Assembly (NCBI RefSeq): GCF_018881775.1
Contig: NZ_JACVPR010000001.1
Span: 1-64,000 of the forward strand
Direction: 5' to 3'
Source of the DNA: Polynucleobacter sp. MWH-Loch1C5
GTDB lineage: Bacteria > Pseudomonadota > Gammaproteobacteria > Burkholderiales > Burkholderiaceae
DNA length: 64,000 bases
Made by a program: the position numbers and the translations under genes. The notes under the pieces were generated by a model, which worked only from the letters and a program-made list of their open reading frames with translations, searched no databases and was not told where the DNA came from. Positions within the stretch are counted from its first letter, which is position 1, and every line of letters begins with the position of its first letter. Positions 7,579 through 17,233 of the stretch are shown piece after piece.

Positions 7579-9008
7579 GATGAGCAACTCACACAAATGG
7601 GTGGGTGGTCAGCCGGTGGTGGTAAGGCGTAGTCCTTGGCACCTGACTGTTCTTCATAAGGATTTTCTAATATCTTCAATAAGCGTGCTACTTCTCTAAA
7701 GTCCTTGGCTTGGGCACGCTCAATAGCGTTCTGTGCAAGGTGATTACGCAAGACATATTTAGGGTTGATGGTTTGCATTTGGGCTAGGCGCTGATCTTGT
7801 GCCATATTTTCGAGCTCGATGCGCTTTTGATAAAGCGCTAACCACGCCAAGAGTGCCTCTGATGGCTGGGCATCATACTGCCGGCCTTCTGATAGCTCTC
7901 TAAAAAATAAGGTATAGTCCAGCCGCTCGTGATGCATGAGTTGTAATAATTGCTCAATCAATGCAAGATCTTCTGGATGTGCCGTCTGAAAACCTAATTT
8001 TTGTCGATACAAGTCTATAAAAGCACTGCGATAGGTCTTAGCGTATACATCTAGACTAGACTTGATTCGTTCTATAGCGGCTTCTTCATCAAGTTGTAAT
8101 TGTTTTTTTAAAGGCAGCAGCATAGCGCTTGCTAAACAATATAAATTCCACTGCAAAATGTCGGGCTGACGATGGTAGCTATAGCGGCCCTGTTCGTCAG
8201 AATGATTGCAAATATGTTCTCGATCAAACTGATCTAAAAAGCCAAAGGGTCCATAGTCGAGCGTCAACCCCAATAGACTGGTGTTGTCCGTATTGAGTAC
8301 ACCATGACAAAAACCTACAGCTTGCCACTGCGCAGCGAGCTGACCAGTGCGCATCGCGATAGCCTCTAAAAGAGCTAAATAGGGATAGGGTTTTGTAGCC
8401 ACCTCGGGATAATGATGAGCAATCAAATAATCTAAGGTGTTTTCTAGTTCTTTTTGCATATCGTTGTGCCCGTAATGTTCGATATGCCCGATTCTTAAAA
8501 AACTAGGGGCTACTCTGGTACACACTGCAGCGGTTTCTATGGTTTCGCGTCTAACAGGTAAATCAGAACCTACCACGGCTAAAGCACGACTGGTAGGAAT
8601 ACCAAGGTGATACATGGCTTCACTACAGAGAAATTCACGAATCGATGAGCGCAATACTGCACGGCCATCACCGCGCCGTGAGTAATCAGTCGGGCCTGCC
8701 CCTTTGAGTTGAACTTCATACTGCCGCCAGTCACCCAGATAAATGGCACGGCCGTCGCCTAATTGTCCTGCCCAGACCCCAAATTGATGACCGCTATAAG
8801 CCATTGCATAGGTTTGCCACTGCTTGTTCTGATAATGCGTTTGATTACCTGCCAGTAAAGATAGTAATTCTGGATGCGATAAATCGTCTTGTATACCGAG
8901 TTGCTTGGCACAATCCTTTGAAAAAGCAACGGCATACGGTGCGGGAACCGGGGTGGGAGACAGATATTGAATGAGGCCCGCGCTGGCTGCTTGTAGATGG
9001 ATTGGCAT
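7575..9008 (-). CDS. selO: Protein adenylyltransferase SelO (YdiU/UPF0061)
   Basis: SelO is a pseudokinase-fold enzyme that transfers AMP from ATP to protein hydroxyl groups. At 477 residues this matches the E. coli protein length. It contains [35 protein letters not shown], the [12 protein letters not shown] helix, HGVLNTDN and [10 protein letters not shown], all hallmark segments of the family. The C-terminus ends in CSS, close to the position where animal homologues carry selenocysteine. It begins with ATG at 9008 and its stop overlaps msrB, so the two form an operon. Confidence 0.93.
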   Translation of the reverse strand: MPIHLQAASAGLIQYLSPTPVPAPYAVAFSKDCAKQLGIQDDLSHPELLSLLAGNQTHYQNKQWQTYAMAYSGHQFGVWAGQLGDGRAIYLGDWRQYEVQLKGAGPTDYSRRGDGRAVLRSSIREFLCSEAMYHLGIPTSRALAVVGSDLPVRRETIETAAVCTRVAPSFLRIGHIEHYGHNDMQKELENTLDYLIAHHYPEVATKPYPYLALLEAIAMRTGQLAAQWQAVGFCHGVLNTDNTSLLGLTLDYGPFGFLDQFDREHICNHSDEQGRYSYHRQPDILQWNLYCLASAMLLPLKKQLQLDEEAAIERIKSSLDVYAKTYRSAFIDLYRQKLGFQTAHPEDLALIEQLLQLMHHERLDYTLFFRELSEGRQYDAQPSEALLAWLALYQKRIELENMAQDQRLAQMQTINPKYVLRNHLAQNAIERAQAKDFREVARLLKILENPYEEQSGAKDYALPPPADHPPICVSCSS

Positions 9009-9076
9009 AGTTTGATTTTAGAGATAAGGTCCTGTTTTTGCTCACCTAGCTGTAAACCTTGTATAAGATAGGGACT

Positions 9077-9526
9077 ATGAAAACCATGACAGATGCCGAT
9101 TTAGGCCATGAACTCGAATTAGAGTTAGAAGCGCCTTTTTTAAAACTATTAGGGGTGCGCTGTACTCAAGCGGATATCAATGGCGGATATGTGAACCTAG
9201 AATTGCGTCCCGAGCATCAAAACGCCTGGCAGGTTGCTCACGGTGGTGTTTTGCTAACACTCATGGATGTGGGTATGGCTGTGGCTGCGCGAGCCGCCGA
9301 TCCCGCAGGGCGTGGTGTATTAACTCTAGAACTTAAAAATCAGTTCTTGCACACGGCCAAAGGAACTATTCGAGTCTCAGCTCAGACTGTGCACCATAGC
9401 GCGTCTTTAGCTTTTGTCGAAGCTAAATTATGGGATAACGATGATCGACTCTGCTGTATGGGAACAGCGACCTTTAAATACTTTAATAAAGCAGCGCTAG
9501 AGCGTAGCTTTAAAAAAGATCGTTAA
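9077..9526 (+). CDS. PaaI-type hot-dog thioesterase
   Basis: This protein of about 149 residues has the hot-dog layout of PaaI/YdiI thioesterases: NGGYVNLELRPEHQN, then HGGVLLTLMDVGMAVAA with the typical HGG and catalytic Asp, and later TLELKNQFLHTAKG. It probably hydrolyses an acyl- or aroyl-CoA. The frame extends to a TTG at 9059, but the ATG at 9077 follows TAGGGA and is a better start. It lies alone on the plus strand between divergent selO and a convergent TANGO2-like gene, with no clear terminator after it. Confidence 0.82.
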   Translation: MKTMTDADLGHELELELEAPFLKLLGVRCTQADINGGYVNLELRPEHQNAWQVAHGGVLLTLMDVGMAVAARAADPAGRGVLTLELKNQFLHTAKGTIRVSAQTVHHSASLAFVEAKLWDNDDRLCCMGTATFKYFNKAALERSFKKDR

Positions 9527-9536
9527 GACTGCAGGT

Positions 9537-10382
9537 TTAAGGCTTGGCTGATTCGGTAAAGCTTTTGAGCTGACCAAAAAATGATTCTTCTTGACTCTTA
9601 CCCTGAGCGTCAAAATGACGCTCAATAAATTCAAAATGGCCCAGGCGATTGACTCTCAGAAGTGCTGTGGAGCGTGTGCCATAGTGTTCCGTTTTGATAA
9701 AGGCTGCTGAGAGAGCTTTCTCCCATTCCAAACTCACGCCTGTGGCGGGAAGTTGGTGCTCAGGAGCGATTTGAGTATCTTGCATCAACTGTAAATAGCG
9801 CTGGGGTTTACTAAAAGATCCAGTGTCCATCGCTAAACTTTGGGCAAAAGCAGCCAAACGATGTTGTACTTTAGGCCATGGGGTATCTAACATAGCATTC
9901 GACAGACCATATAAACCTGGCTTGAGTTTTTGGGGCTGGATAGATTTACGGGGACGTATTTGTGAACCCATCAAAATGCGATTGCTGCACCAATACAAAC
10001 TTTGCTCTTGCTGGTTCAGTTGCGCCATCAGCAAATTAAAGCCGTTATAGCGACCCATTCTCATCTTAGATTCCGCAAGAAACTGTTCCGGATGATGGGT
10101 AGTCTTGAGGTATTGCGTGACTATTTCACCGCGTGAGCGGGCAGTTGGATTCTTTTCTGAAGGGGCCCGCACATTGGTCAGCGCTGCAAACTTACCTGAG
10201 CGATGAATGCCTAACCAAGTTCCAGGATCTGAACCTGTATCCGCTAGATCCTTGCCTGCAAGCAATTCTTCATCCCACCAATGGAGTGGGGCAGTGGGAC
10301 GTTCGTAAAATTCATCACGATTAGCTAAGACCACCAGAGGGTAGTCTGGATGGGATTGCCAAGCGGTCAGAATAAGACACAT
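9537..10382 (-). CDS. TANGO2/NRDE-family protein
   Basis: The 281-residue protein begins MCLILTAWQSHPDYPLVVLANRDEF, with the invariant N-terminal Cys2 and the NRDE motif that name the family. The TWLGIHRSGKFAALTNVR region follows. Members resemble N-terminal-nucleophile hydrolases and are linked in eukaryotes to Golgi organisation and haem or lipid handling; the bacterial function is not settled. Its ATG overlaps the ygfZ stop by one base (TAATG), so it is translated with ygfZ. Confidence 0.85.
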   Translation of the reverse strand: MCLILTAWQSHPDYPLVVLANRDEFYERPTAPLHWWDEELLAGKDLADTGSDPGTWLGIHRSGKFAALTNVRAPSEKNPTARSRGEIVTQYLKTTHHPEQFLAESKMRMGRYNGFNLLMAQLNQQEQSLYWCSNRILMGSQIRPRKSIQPQKLKPGLYGLSNAMLDTPWPKVQHRLAAFAQSLAMDTGSFSKPQRYLQLMQDTQIAPEHQLPATGVSLEWEKALSAAFIKTEHYGTRSTALLRVNRLGHFEFIERHFDAQGKSQEESFFGQLKSFTESAKP

Positions 10383-11332
10383 TAGATTTCAATTAAGGGG
10401 TAAGGCAAACTCAGAAACTCAAGCTGAGTACCTGTAGAAGAGCCTAAATGAATGGCTTGAGTTGCAAGTTCCGTTTTGCACTCGATCTGTAAATACACCC
10501 AATCGCTTTGCCCTGGATCAAGGCTAGCGAGTACCACTAAACCGCAAGGTTGCTCAGGGTCATTGGCAGCAAAGATTTCGGTACCCGGCAGTGGTAAGTC
10601 GCTAGTTCTCGCTTTTGCTAAATAGAGACGTCGCTTAATGGTGCCACGGTACTGACTACGCGCAACGATTTCTTGCCCCGGATAACAACCTTTTTGAAAG
10701 TCGATGCCTTGAATGGATTCCATATTGACCATTTGCGGGACAAATGCTTCATAAGTCGCGTGTACGATGCGTGGATAAGCACTGATTACTTCCAAATAAT
10801 GCCAATGTAGGGTATTCACGGCATCTGACTGAGCTTGGGGACAATTGCCAGCAATCAAATAGCGCTGGTAGTTCTGGCTACCGTCTTTGACATCTGGCAA
10901 ACGAATCGCGCTGGAATCGGGATTGTGATGAAGATATTCATTTAGAGCAGTGATGTCGCCATCAGAGGTGCAAAAAGCAGATATCTGCATCTGAGTCTGT
11001 GCTTGGACTTTGGCTTTTTGGCGCAAAACAAACATGGATAAACGTTTAGCAACGACTTCAGTGATGTCCTTAGAGAGTAATAATTGAATGCGCTCTGTCG
11101 GCTGCGAATCTTGCATGATCATCCAACGCGAGAACCAGAAATTGGCCATTAGACGACCTTTGGGATTGCAATAGCCTGCAAACTTCACTTGATTACCTGC
11201 GGCGATAGCCCCAGGCGCTGCTTTAGCGCAAGGCTTCACACTATTGGTAATTTGATTTTGTAAAAACTCAACAGCCTCCGGACCGTCGATCGTGATGCAA
11301 GACCAGTCTGGTAGCGCAACAAAATAACTCAT
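10382..11332 (-). CDS. ygfZ: Folate-binding YgfZ/CAF17 family protein
   Basis: YgfZ proteins bind folate and support assembly or repair of some iron-sulphur enzymes, including tRNA-thiolating MiaB. The 316-residue protein carries the signature KGCYPGQEIVARSQYRG with the conserved Cys, and an N-terminal GcvT-like domain. GAGGAAG lies directly upstream of the ATG. It is divergent from mltG with 39 nt between the starts, so the two promoters must overlap. Confidence 0.9.
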   Translation of the reverse strand: MSYFVALPDWSCITIDGPEAVEFLQNQITNSVKPCAKAAPGAIAAGNQVKFAGYCNPKGRLMANFWFSRWMIMQDSQPTERIQLLLSKDITEVVAKRLSMFVLRQKAKVQAQTQMQISAFCTSDGDITALNEYLHHNPDSSAIRLPDVKDGSQNYQRYLIAGNCPQAQSDAVNTLHWHYLEVISAYPRIVHATYEAFVPQMVNMESIQGIDFQKGCYPGQEIVARSQYRGTIKRRLYLAKARTSDLPLPGTEIFAANDPEQPCGLVVLASLDPGQSDWVYLQIECKTELATQAIHLGSSTGTQLEFLSLPYPLIEI

Positions 11333-11371
11333 AGCTTCCTCAATCTATTTGTAGCTTTATCATACTGATAT

Positions 11372-12388
11372 ATGAAACTTCTATCATTAAGCCCCGGTTG
11401 GCGTAAGTTCATTCTAAGTCTGACCACTGTTATCTTGGTCGTCTTATTGGGGATTATCCTCCTTAGTTCACAAACCGCTATACCACCTAGTTCTGGCGAA
11501 GTTTTACGCGTGAAGATAGCGCCAGGCTCGAATGTGGCCGCGATTGGCCGTCAACTGCAAGATCAAGGAGCATCTGTGAACTCTGTGAGCTTACAGATTG
11601 TTTTTAGAACTCTATTTATTGGCAAAAAGCTCAAAGCGGGAGTTTATGACTTTCCCAAAGAGGCCACACTCTATCAGCTCATTAGGCAGATGGCTCAGGG
11701 AGATACGGTTCGTTTTCAGATCACTTTAATTGAGGGTTGGACATTCAAACAATTCAGAAGCCTGATTGAGTCACAAAAAGAACTCAAAGTGACCCTGAAA
11801 GGGCAGAGTGCTCAAAGAATTTTGGCTGCCTTGGGAAGCCCCCATCAACATCCAGAAGGACTTTTTTTCCCCAATACGTATACCTACGAGCCCGGTGATA
11901 CTGACTTTTCGATCTATACAAAAGCCTATCGTGCGATGGAAAAAAAATTAAGCGAGGCTTGGGAGAAAAATCAGCGCCCCGTGCACCTCAAAAATCCATA
12001 TGAGTTGCTGATATTGGCCTCAATTATTGAAAAAGAAACCGGTAGTCGAGCCGAAAGAGCTCAGATATCGGGAGTGTTTCATAATCGTTTGAAGATAGGC
12101 ATGATGTTGCAAACGGATCCGACTGTTATTTATGGTCTCGGTGATCAATTTGATGGAAATTTAAGAAAGAAGGATTTACTTCGAGACGGCCCATACAATA
12201 CCTATAGGCGTAGAGGTTTACCGCCAACGCCGATTGCGATGCCAGGCATGGAGTCCTTGGTGGCAGCTGCCCAGCCATCTGCTACCGAGGCTTTGTATTT
12301 TGTTGCAGATGGGCAGGGCCGTAGTGTCTTTTCCAGGACACTCGCTGAGCACGAGGCAGCAGTTAGAAAGTATCAATTAAAACAATAA
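11372..12388 (+). CDS. mltG: Endolytic murein transglycosylase MltG
   Basis: MltG cleaves nascent glycan strands in peptidoglycan and is thought to set strand length. The 338-residue protein has one N-terminal membrane segment (about 12-33), a LysM-like region and the YceG catalytic domain with FPNTYTYEPG, ASIIEKETG (catalytic Glu220), LQTDPTVIYG and YNTYRRRGLPPTPIAMPG. There is no Shine-Dalgarno site; CATACT at 11361-11366 is only 5 nt before the ATG, which suggests a leaderless message. It is followed by tmk, holB and tatD in the common Proteobacterial order. Confidence 0.93.
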   Translation: MKLLSLSPGWRKFILSLTTVILVVLLGIILLSSQTAIPPSSGEVLRVKIAPGSNVAAIGRQLQDQGASVNSVSLQIVFRTLFIGKKLKAGVYDFPKEATLYQLIRQMAQGDTVRFQITLIEGWTFKQFRSLIESQKELKVTLKGQSAQRILAALGSPHQHPEGLFFPNTYTYEPGDTDFSIYTKAYRAMEKKLSEAWEKNQRPVHLKNPYELLILASIIEKETGSRAERAQISGVFHNRLKIGMMLQTDPTVIYGLGDQFDGNLRKKDLLRDGPYNTYRRRGLPPTPIAMPGMESLVAAAQPSATEALYFVADGQGRSVFSRTLAEHEAAVRKYQLKQ

Positions 12389-12404
12389 TTTGAGGGTTTA
12401 GCTT

Positions 12405-13067
12405 TTGATCACATTTGCACAATCTAAGAATCGACCCGGGTTTTTCATTAGTTTCGAAGGGATTGATGGTGCTGGAAAAAGTACGCATATAGAGCGCACC
12501 GCTGAGCTTTTGCAATCGCGTCATCCCGAGCGTCAAGTTGTTTTAACTCGTGAGCCAGGTGGCACAGCCCTTGGAGAGTCACTGCGTGAAATGCTCTTGC
12601 ACCATAAGATGCATCTTGAAACGGAGGCTCTATTGATGTTTGCGGCTAGACGGGAGCATTTGGCGACTGTCATTGAACCAGCCCTTGCTGCAGGTCATAT
12701 CGTCATTTCAGATCGTTTTACCGATGCCACCTTTGCTTACCAGGGGGGTGGACGAGGGCTTGATTTAGCTAAGCTATACGAGCTCGAAGTTTGGGTACAA
12801 ATGCGCCTCAAAGAAGGGCAGCGTTATTTAGTGCAGCCAGACATGACCTTTCTCTTTGATCTACCCAGTGAGGTTGCCCAGGGTCGCCGCAGTTTGGCCA
12901 GAAATCCAGATAAGTTCGAAAGCCTCGATGACGTATTCTTTGATCGTGTCAGGCAGGAGTATCGTCGTCGCGCCATAGAAGATACTGATCGTTTTGTTCT
13001 GATTGATGCAAATCAGTCCGTAGAATCAATTGCCAAAACACTTGAAGAATATATATTAAATATATGA
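12405..13067 (+). CDS. tmk: Thymidylate kinase
   Basis: Tmk phosphorylates dTMP to dTDP. The 220-residue protein has the P-loop GIDGAGKST (19-27), TREPGG (48-53), [16 protein letters not shown] and a C-terminal LID region with ARNPDKFE. The start is TTG at 12405: GAGGG lies 8 nt upstream and no ATG is available before the P-loop. The gap from mltG is 16 nt. An AT-only inverted repeat spans the stop codon. Confidence 0.93.
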   Translation: MITFAQSKNRPGFFISFEGIDGAGKSTHIERTAELLQSRHPERQVVLTREPGGTALGESLREMLLHHKMHLETEALLMFAARREHLATVIEPALAAGHIVISDRFTDATFAYQGGGRGLDLAKLYELEVWVQMRLKEGQRYLVQPDMTFLFDLPSEVAQGRRSLARNPDKFESLDDVFFDRVRQEYRRRAIEDTDRFVLIDANQSVESIAKTLEEYILNI

Positions 13068-13077
13068 TTAATATATA
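13050..13077. repeat. AT-only inverted repeat over the tmk stop codon
   Basis: TATATATTAA at 13050-13059 and TTAATATATA at 13068-13077 are perfectly complementary around an 8-nt loop that contains the tmk stop. A T-rich stretch follows (CTTTATTTATATT). It could slow or end transcription before holB, but the stem has no GC pairs, so it is a weak hairpin. Confidence 0.5.
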
Positions 13078-13115
13078 CTTTATTTATATTCGACTGCAGT
13101 AAGGTAAGCAAAAAA

Positions 13116-14201
13116 ATGACACCAATAACGGCTTGGCAAAAAACACTATGGGCTCAATTAACAAGCCAAGGGATGAGTCACGCCACCATCTTTCATGGCC
13201 AGGAGGGCTTGGGCCATTTAGATTTTGCCTTAAATATGGCTAAGGCCAAGCTGTGTGAGAGCCAGACAGAATCAAAACCATGTCACCAATGTGAGGCATG
13301 TCGGTGGTTTGATACCGGTAGTCACCCCGATTTTCAGGGTCTTCTACCCGAGGATTTGCAAAGCCTTCTTCCGCATGACAACCTCATCGATGACGTAGGT
13401 GAAGAAGTTGTTATTAAAAACATTAGTACAGATGATGACAAGGCAGACAAAAAGCTTAGCCAGGTCATTAAAGTAGCCCATATTCGAAGCATGATCGACT
13501 CTCTGGGAACTGCTAGCTATCGTTCAGGGCAAAGGGTAGTCCTGCTTGGTCCGTTAGAGTCTTTAGAGCCTATCTCTGCCAACACATTACTGAAAACCTT
13601 AGAAGAGCCCCCTGAAAATACTATCTTCTTATTATTTACCTATCGCTTAGATCGAATCCTGCCAACAATTAAATCTCGCTGTAGATTAATTGCTATGCCT
13701 AAGCCATCAGAGGAGGATGCTTTGGCATGGCTGAGCTCCCAAGTGGCCTCTGCTAACCTAGAAATAGACTCCCAAAATCTCCTAGCCATCTTAAGAGAAG
13801 AGGGTGGAGCACCGGCACGTGCATGGCAGAGAATTTTTGATCTTAAAGAGCAAAGCTATCAAGAAAGTCTTCAGCAATTACTTCATGGGCTTGGGCAGGG
13901 ACGGCAGGTCGAATGGATCAAGCTTTCTGAATCCATTAACAAAGTACCTCTGCGTGAAATTTTAATACTGCTGCAAAAGTGGTTATATGACTTGCTATTA
14001 TTTCGCACTGTTGGATATGCAAAGTTTTATCCACAAACTCAAGTGCTTATTTCAGCATGTGCTGCCAAGGCAAATACAGCCAAGCTACGCGAGTTTTTAA
14101 AGGCGGTCAGTGATTCACGTAAAAGCGAGAATCACCCACTGGCTAATCGAGTACAAATCGAATCGTTATTAATTAGATACAAAAATATATTTGAGGCATA
14201 A
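13116..14201 (+). CDS. holB: DNA polymerase III subunit delta'
   Basis: HolB is part of the clamp-loader complex that places the sliding clamp on DNA. The 361-residue protein has the degenerate P-loop region FHGQEGLGH, a cysteine cluster CESQ...CHQCEAC typical of the zinc module, TLLKTLEEPPENT, and the SRC sensor motif in IKSRCRLIAMP. A C-terminal delta'-type domain follows. TAAGG about 10 nt before the ATG serves as the ribosome site. It lies in the conserved mltG-tmk-holB-tatD order. Confidence 0.9.
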   Translation: MTPITAWQKTLWAQLTSQGMSHATIFHGQEGLGHLDFALNMAKAKLCESQTESKPCHQCEACRWFDTGSHPDFQGLLPEDLQSLLPHDNLIDDVGEEVVIKNISTDDDKADKKLSQVIKVAHIRSMIDSLGTASYRSGQRVVLLGPLESLEPISANTLLKTLEEPPENTIFLLFTYRLDRILPTIKSRCRLIAMPKPSEEDALAWLSSQVASANLEIDSQNLLAILREEGGAPARAWQRIFDLKEQSYQESLQQLLHGLGQGRQVEWIKLSESINKVPLREILILLQKWLYDLLLFRTVGYAKFYPQTQVLISACAAKANTAKLREFLKAVSDSRKSENHPLANRVQIESLLIRYKNIFEA

Positions 14202-14204
14202 GTC

Positions 14205-14987
14205 ATGTTTGTTGATTCACATTGTCATCTAGATTTTCCTGAGTACCAGGGGCAGTTGGATGATTTATTGGCTCGTATGAAAACAGCTAAGGTGACTCAC
14301 GCACTCTGTATATCTGTTGATATGCCTAATTTTCCTAATGTCTTAGAAATTGCAAAAAGCCATGAAAATCTTTTTGCCAGTGTGGGTACACATCCTGACT
14401 ACAAAGATACCCCTGAGCCGAGTGTTGAGCAGTTAGTTCAGTTAGGTCAAGATTCAAAAGTGGTCGCCGTCGGTGAGACGGGTCTTGATTATTATCGTAT
14501 TGGAGATGATTCGATTGAAAGCATGGAGTGGCAAAGAGATCGATTCAGAAGACATATACAGGCAGCCAAACAACTGAATAAGCCTTTAATTATTCATACA
14601 CGTAGCGCCTCGGCTGACACTATTCGTATTATGAAAGAAGAGGGTGCAGACCAAATCGGCGGCGTTATGCATTGCTTCACAGAATCATGGGATGTTGCAC
14701 AAGCTGCCATGGACCTCAATTTCTATATATCTTTCTCTGGGATTGTGACTTTTAAGAACGCTAAAGACTTGCAAGAGACTTGTAAAAAAATTCCTTTAGA
14801 TCGGCTTCTGATTGAGACAGATTCACCATTCCTGGCGCCAGTGCCACACCGTGGCAAAACTAATGAACCAGCATGGGTGTCCCACGTAGGGGAATTTGTC
14901 GCTCATCTTCGCGGTGATGATTTGGCTTTATTAGCTCAGGCGACTAGCCAGAACTTCTCAAGACTTTTTAGAGTGAACCTACATTAA
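14205..14987 (+). CDS. TatD-family metal-dependent deoxyribonuclease
   Basis: The 260-residue TIM-barrel protein has the metal ligands of the family: DSHCHLDF near the N-terminus, VGETGLDYY, IIHTRSA, MHCF and ETDSPFLAP near the C-terminus. TatD enzymes act as 3'-5' exonucleases or endonucleases in DNA repair or turnover; members beside holB are usually called YcfH. The start follows the holB stop by 3 nt. Confidence 0.92.
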   Translation: MFVDSHCHLDFPEYQGQLDDLLARMKTAKVTHALCISVDMPNFPNVLEIAKSHENLFASVGTHPDYKDTPEPSVEQLVQLGQDSKVVAVGETGLDYYRIGDDSIESMEWQRDRFRRHIQAAKQLNKPLIIHTRSASADTIRIMKEEGADQIGGVMHCFTESWDVAQAAMDLNFYISFSGIVTFKNAKDLQETCKKIPLDRLLIETDSPFLAPVPHRGKTNEPAWVSHVGEFVAHLRGDDLALLAQATSQNFSRLFRVNLH

Positions 14988-14994
14988 ACTCTCA

Positions 14995-15684
14995 ATGAAG
15001 TTACCTGTTTTCAGATATTGTTTTGCGATAGGCCTTACCTTTTTTCAGGGGCTAGTATTTGCCTCGCAAGCCATTGACGACTTTGTGATTCATGCCAAGA
15101 TGAATGACCAGCCTGCCATTATCAAAGCCCTTAATGCTGGTCATAATCCAAATCTGATTGACTCTAAAGGTCATCTTGCGATCGTCGCAGCAATTTCAGA
15201 GGGCTCCTGGGATGTGGCTAATTTATTGATCAATTATTCAAAGACCGAGATTAATCAACAAAATGCGTTTGGTGAGTCTGCATTAATGATGGCTGCATTT
15301 ATGGGTCGTCTTGATCTTGTAAAGCGCCTCATTAATGATAAAAAGGCAGAATTTAGCCACCCTGGTTGGACGCCACTGCATTATGCGGCAACCAATGGTC
15401 ATCTAGATATCGTTCGTTTTCTCTTGGATAAGGGGGCTTATGTCGATCCAGAAAGCCCCAACCAAACCACTGCCTTGATGATGGCCGTTCGTGGTGGCCA
15501 TATACACGTCGTCAAGGAACTTCTCGATCGCGGGGCCAGTCTCAGCCAAATGAATCAACTTCAGATGACTGCGATTGATTTCGCCGATCAATTCAACCAA
15601 GTTGAAATAGCCAAAGGTTTGCGTTCTAGATGGTTAAAGGTATATGGAAGCCCATATATTTCGACATCTAAGCTAGCTCACTGA
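14995..15684 (+). CDS. Exported ankyrin-repeat protein
   Basis: The 229-residue protein has a hydrophobic N-terminus (about 1-24, ending VFAS) that looks like a signal peptide, followed by about five ankyrin repeats (roughly residues 40-210). These include GWTPLHYAATNGHLDIVRFLLDKGA and TTALMMAVRGGHIHVVKELLDRGA. It probably works by protein binding in the periplasm; partners are unknown. Ankyrin genes near this position are common in related Burkholderiaceae, as far as I know. It starts 7 nt after the TatD stop and ends the mltG operon. Confidence 0.85.
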   Translation: MKLPVFRYCFAIGLTFFQGLVFASQAIDDFVIHAKMNDQPAIIKALNAGHNPNLIDSKGHLAIVAAISEGSWDVANLLINYSKTEINQQNAFGESALMMAAFMGRLDLVKRLINDKKAEFSHPGWTPLHYAATNGHLDIVRFLLDKGAYVDPESPNQTTALMMAVRGGHIHVVKELLDRGASLSQMNQLQMTAIDFADQFNQVEIAKGLRSRWLKVYGSPYISTSKLAH

Positions 15685-15712
15685 TTAGCAACTTTCGCAT
15701 AATCTTTATTAT
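15685..15712 (+). promoter_or_regulatory. Candidate promoter for the DUF3293 gene
   Basis: TTAGCA at 15685-15690, a 16-nt spacer and TATTAT at 15707-15712 resemble a sigma70 promoter. Transcription would begin within about 2 nt of the ATG at 15721, which has no ribosome site. A CATAAT/ATTATG inverted repeat overlaps the -10 region. Confidence 0.45.
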
Positions 15713-15720
15713 GTTAAATT

Positions 15721-16149
15721 ATGGATATACGAACAAAATACGAAAAACTATACAAAGCTGCAATATACAAAATTCACTCCGTACCCCCTATCCCGCTCAA
15801 GATTGATGAGCGAAACCCAGAGCTAGTCAAGCTCATGAAAAAGCACCAATTAAAGAATGCCGCGATTATTACGCCATGTAATCCCGGTAGTTGCAAAATG
15901 CCGATGGATTACAACGAAAGGCGCATAGAGTTCTTCAAAGAAATACTCGAGCAAAGGAAATATTTCTACCTCCCTGCCGATAATTGCGACAAAGAGACAG
16001 GTCATTGGCATGAACCTAGCTTTTGGATCACAGATATTCGACTGCCAGAGGCCAAACAGTTGGCCATAGACTTTGGACAAAATGCATTTGTCTATACAAC
16101 TAGCTATGCTGCACCAAGACTAATATGGCTGATAAAGGAGAAAAGATGA
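15721..16149 (+). CDS. DUF3293 domain protein
   Basis: The 142-residue protein matches the DUF3293 layout: IITPCNPGS near residues 49-57, [12 protein letters not shown], a HWHEPSFWI segment and DFGQNAFVY near the C-terminus. The function is unknown; it is a small cytoplasmic protein. Its stop overlaps the gloA start as ATGA, so the two are cotranslated. The region is somewhat more AT-rich than its neighbours. Confidence 0.8.
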   Translation: MDIRTKYEKLYKAAIYKIHSVPPIPLKIDERNPELVKLMKKHQLKNAAIITPCNPGSCKMPMDYNERRIEFFKEILEQRKYFYLPADNCDKETGHWHEPSFWITDIRLPEAKQLAIDFGQNAFVYTTSYAAPRLIWLIKEKR

Positions 16150-16535
16150 ACTTATTACACACCATGTTAAGAGTAGGTAATCTAGAACAATCTGTAGATT
16201 TCTATACTCGTGTCCTGGGCATGAATCTACTAAGAACTACAGACCGTCCTGACCAAGGCTATTCCCTAGCCTTTGTAGGTTATGGTGATGGGAATAAAAG
16301 TGGCCATGCCGAGATTGAATTGACATATAACTATGATGTTCATGAGTATGAGATGGGAACGGCATATGGTCATATTGCAATTGGTACCGAAGATATTTAC
16401 GCGCAATGTGAAAGCATTCGATCCAATGGCGGAAATATCACGCGAGAACCAGGACCTGTGAAGGGTGGAAATACGATTATCGCCTTCGTACAAGACCCCA
16501 ACGGGTACAAAATTGAGTTGATACAAAAAGGGTAA
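16146..16535 (+). CDS. gloA: Lactoylglutathione lyase (glyoxalase I)
   Basis: GloA converts the hemithioacetal of methylglyoxal and glutathione to S-lactoylglutathione. The 129-residue protein has metal ligands His5, Glu56, His76 and Glu124, at nearly the same positions as the nickel-dependent E. coli enzyme, and FYTRVLGM and [11 protein letters not shown] motifs. The start at 16146 was chosen because AAAGGAG precedes it; the frame is open further upstream but that lies inside the DUF3293 gene. Confidence 0.95.
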   Translation: MNLLHTMLRVGNLEQSVDFYTRVLGMNLLRTTDRPDQGYSLAFVGYGDGNKSGHAEIELTYNYDVHEYEMGTAYGHIAIGTEDIYAQCESIRSNGGNITREPGPVKGGNTIIAFVQDPNGYKIELIQKG

Positions 16536-16567
16536 CTCAATCAACTCTTACTCATGTGCGGTGCGCC

Positions 16568-17233
16568 CTAGCACACCGCTCTTTTGATTTCTCTATCCTT
16601 TTCTTTTCGAGCTTGCTCTTCCTCGGGGCTTAAGGCGCTCTCAATCGATACCCCAACCTCCTCCATGCGAATGTTGTCCCTTGGACATATTGGCGCACCC
16701 ATAGATTCCCACTTCTTGAGTAGGCTAACTTCATAGCCGCACTGACCACAGCGGGCTTTGGAACGCTGTTGGTTACTTGCGCGCGGTGGCGGAAACACGA
16801 TTGCCTTATGAGGATAGTTACCTAAACGCTCTGCAATCATCATCAGTCGAACTTTGAGCTCTTCAGTAGCATGAGCGCTTTTCGCAGGGCCTTCCAAACC
16901 GACACAATGGGCAATATCTTTGAAGTCTTGACCGTGTCCACTGTGACAATCATCTATCGCATGACATAATTCATGCACTAGGGTATCCAAGACCTCAACT
17001 GGATCTTCTAATCGCGGTGAAATAAAAATTTCGTTAACCATATCCCCTGACCGCTCCCGTGGCCAACATTGACCTAGAGTACTTCTTGGGCTACTTGAAG
17101 CGGGCCAGCCACACGAGAGCTTAACGGGGGGTATGGCAAACCCAGCCTTGCTAAAGACAGGTTCTAAGGCATGTACTGCAGCCTGTAACCATGACTCTCG
17201 TGTAGTATGAATTTGAGCTATATTGTCATTCAT
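16568..17233 (-). CDS. SprT-like zinc metalloprotein
   Basis: The 221-residue protein has the HELCH zinc motif at 87-91 with a further candidate ligand His100 (SGHGQDF), then a C-terminal zinc ribbon (CGQCGYEV and CPRDN). This fits the SprT-like family related to DNA-protein-crosslink proteases, although bacterial function is poorly known. The start codon shares two bases with the divergent lipoprotein gene's ATG (CATG at 17231-17234), and no ribosome site is visible. Confidence 0.8.
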   Translation of the reverse strand: MNDNIAQIHTTRESWLQAAVHALEPVFSKAGFAIPPVKLSCGWPASSSPRSTLGQCWPRERSGDMVNEIFISPRLEDPVEVLDTLVHELCHAIDDCHSGHGQDFKDIAHCVGLEGPAKSAHATEELKVRLMMIAERLGNYPHKAIVFPPPRASNQQRSKARCGQCGYEVSLLKKWESMGAPICPRDNIRMEEVGVSIESALSPEEEQARKEKDREIKRAVC

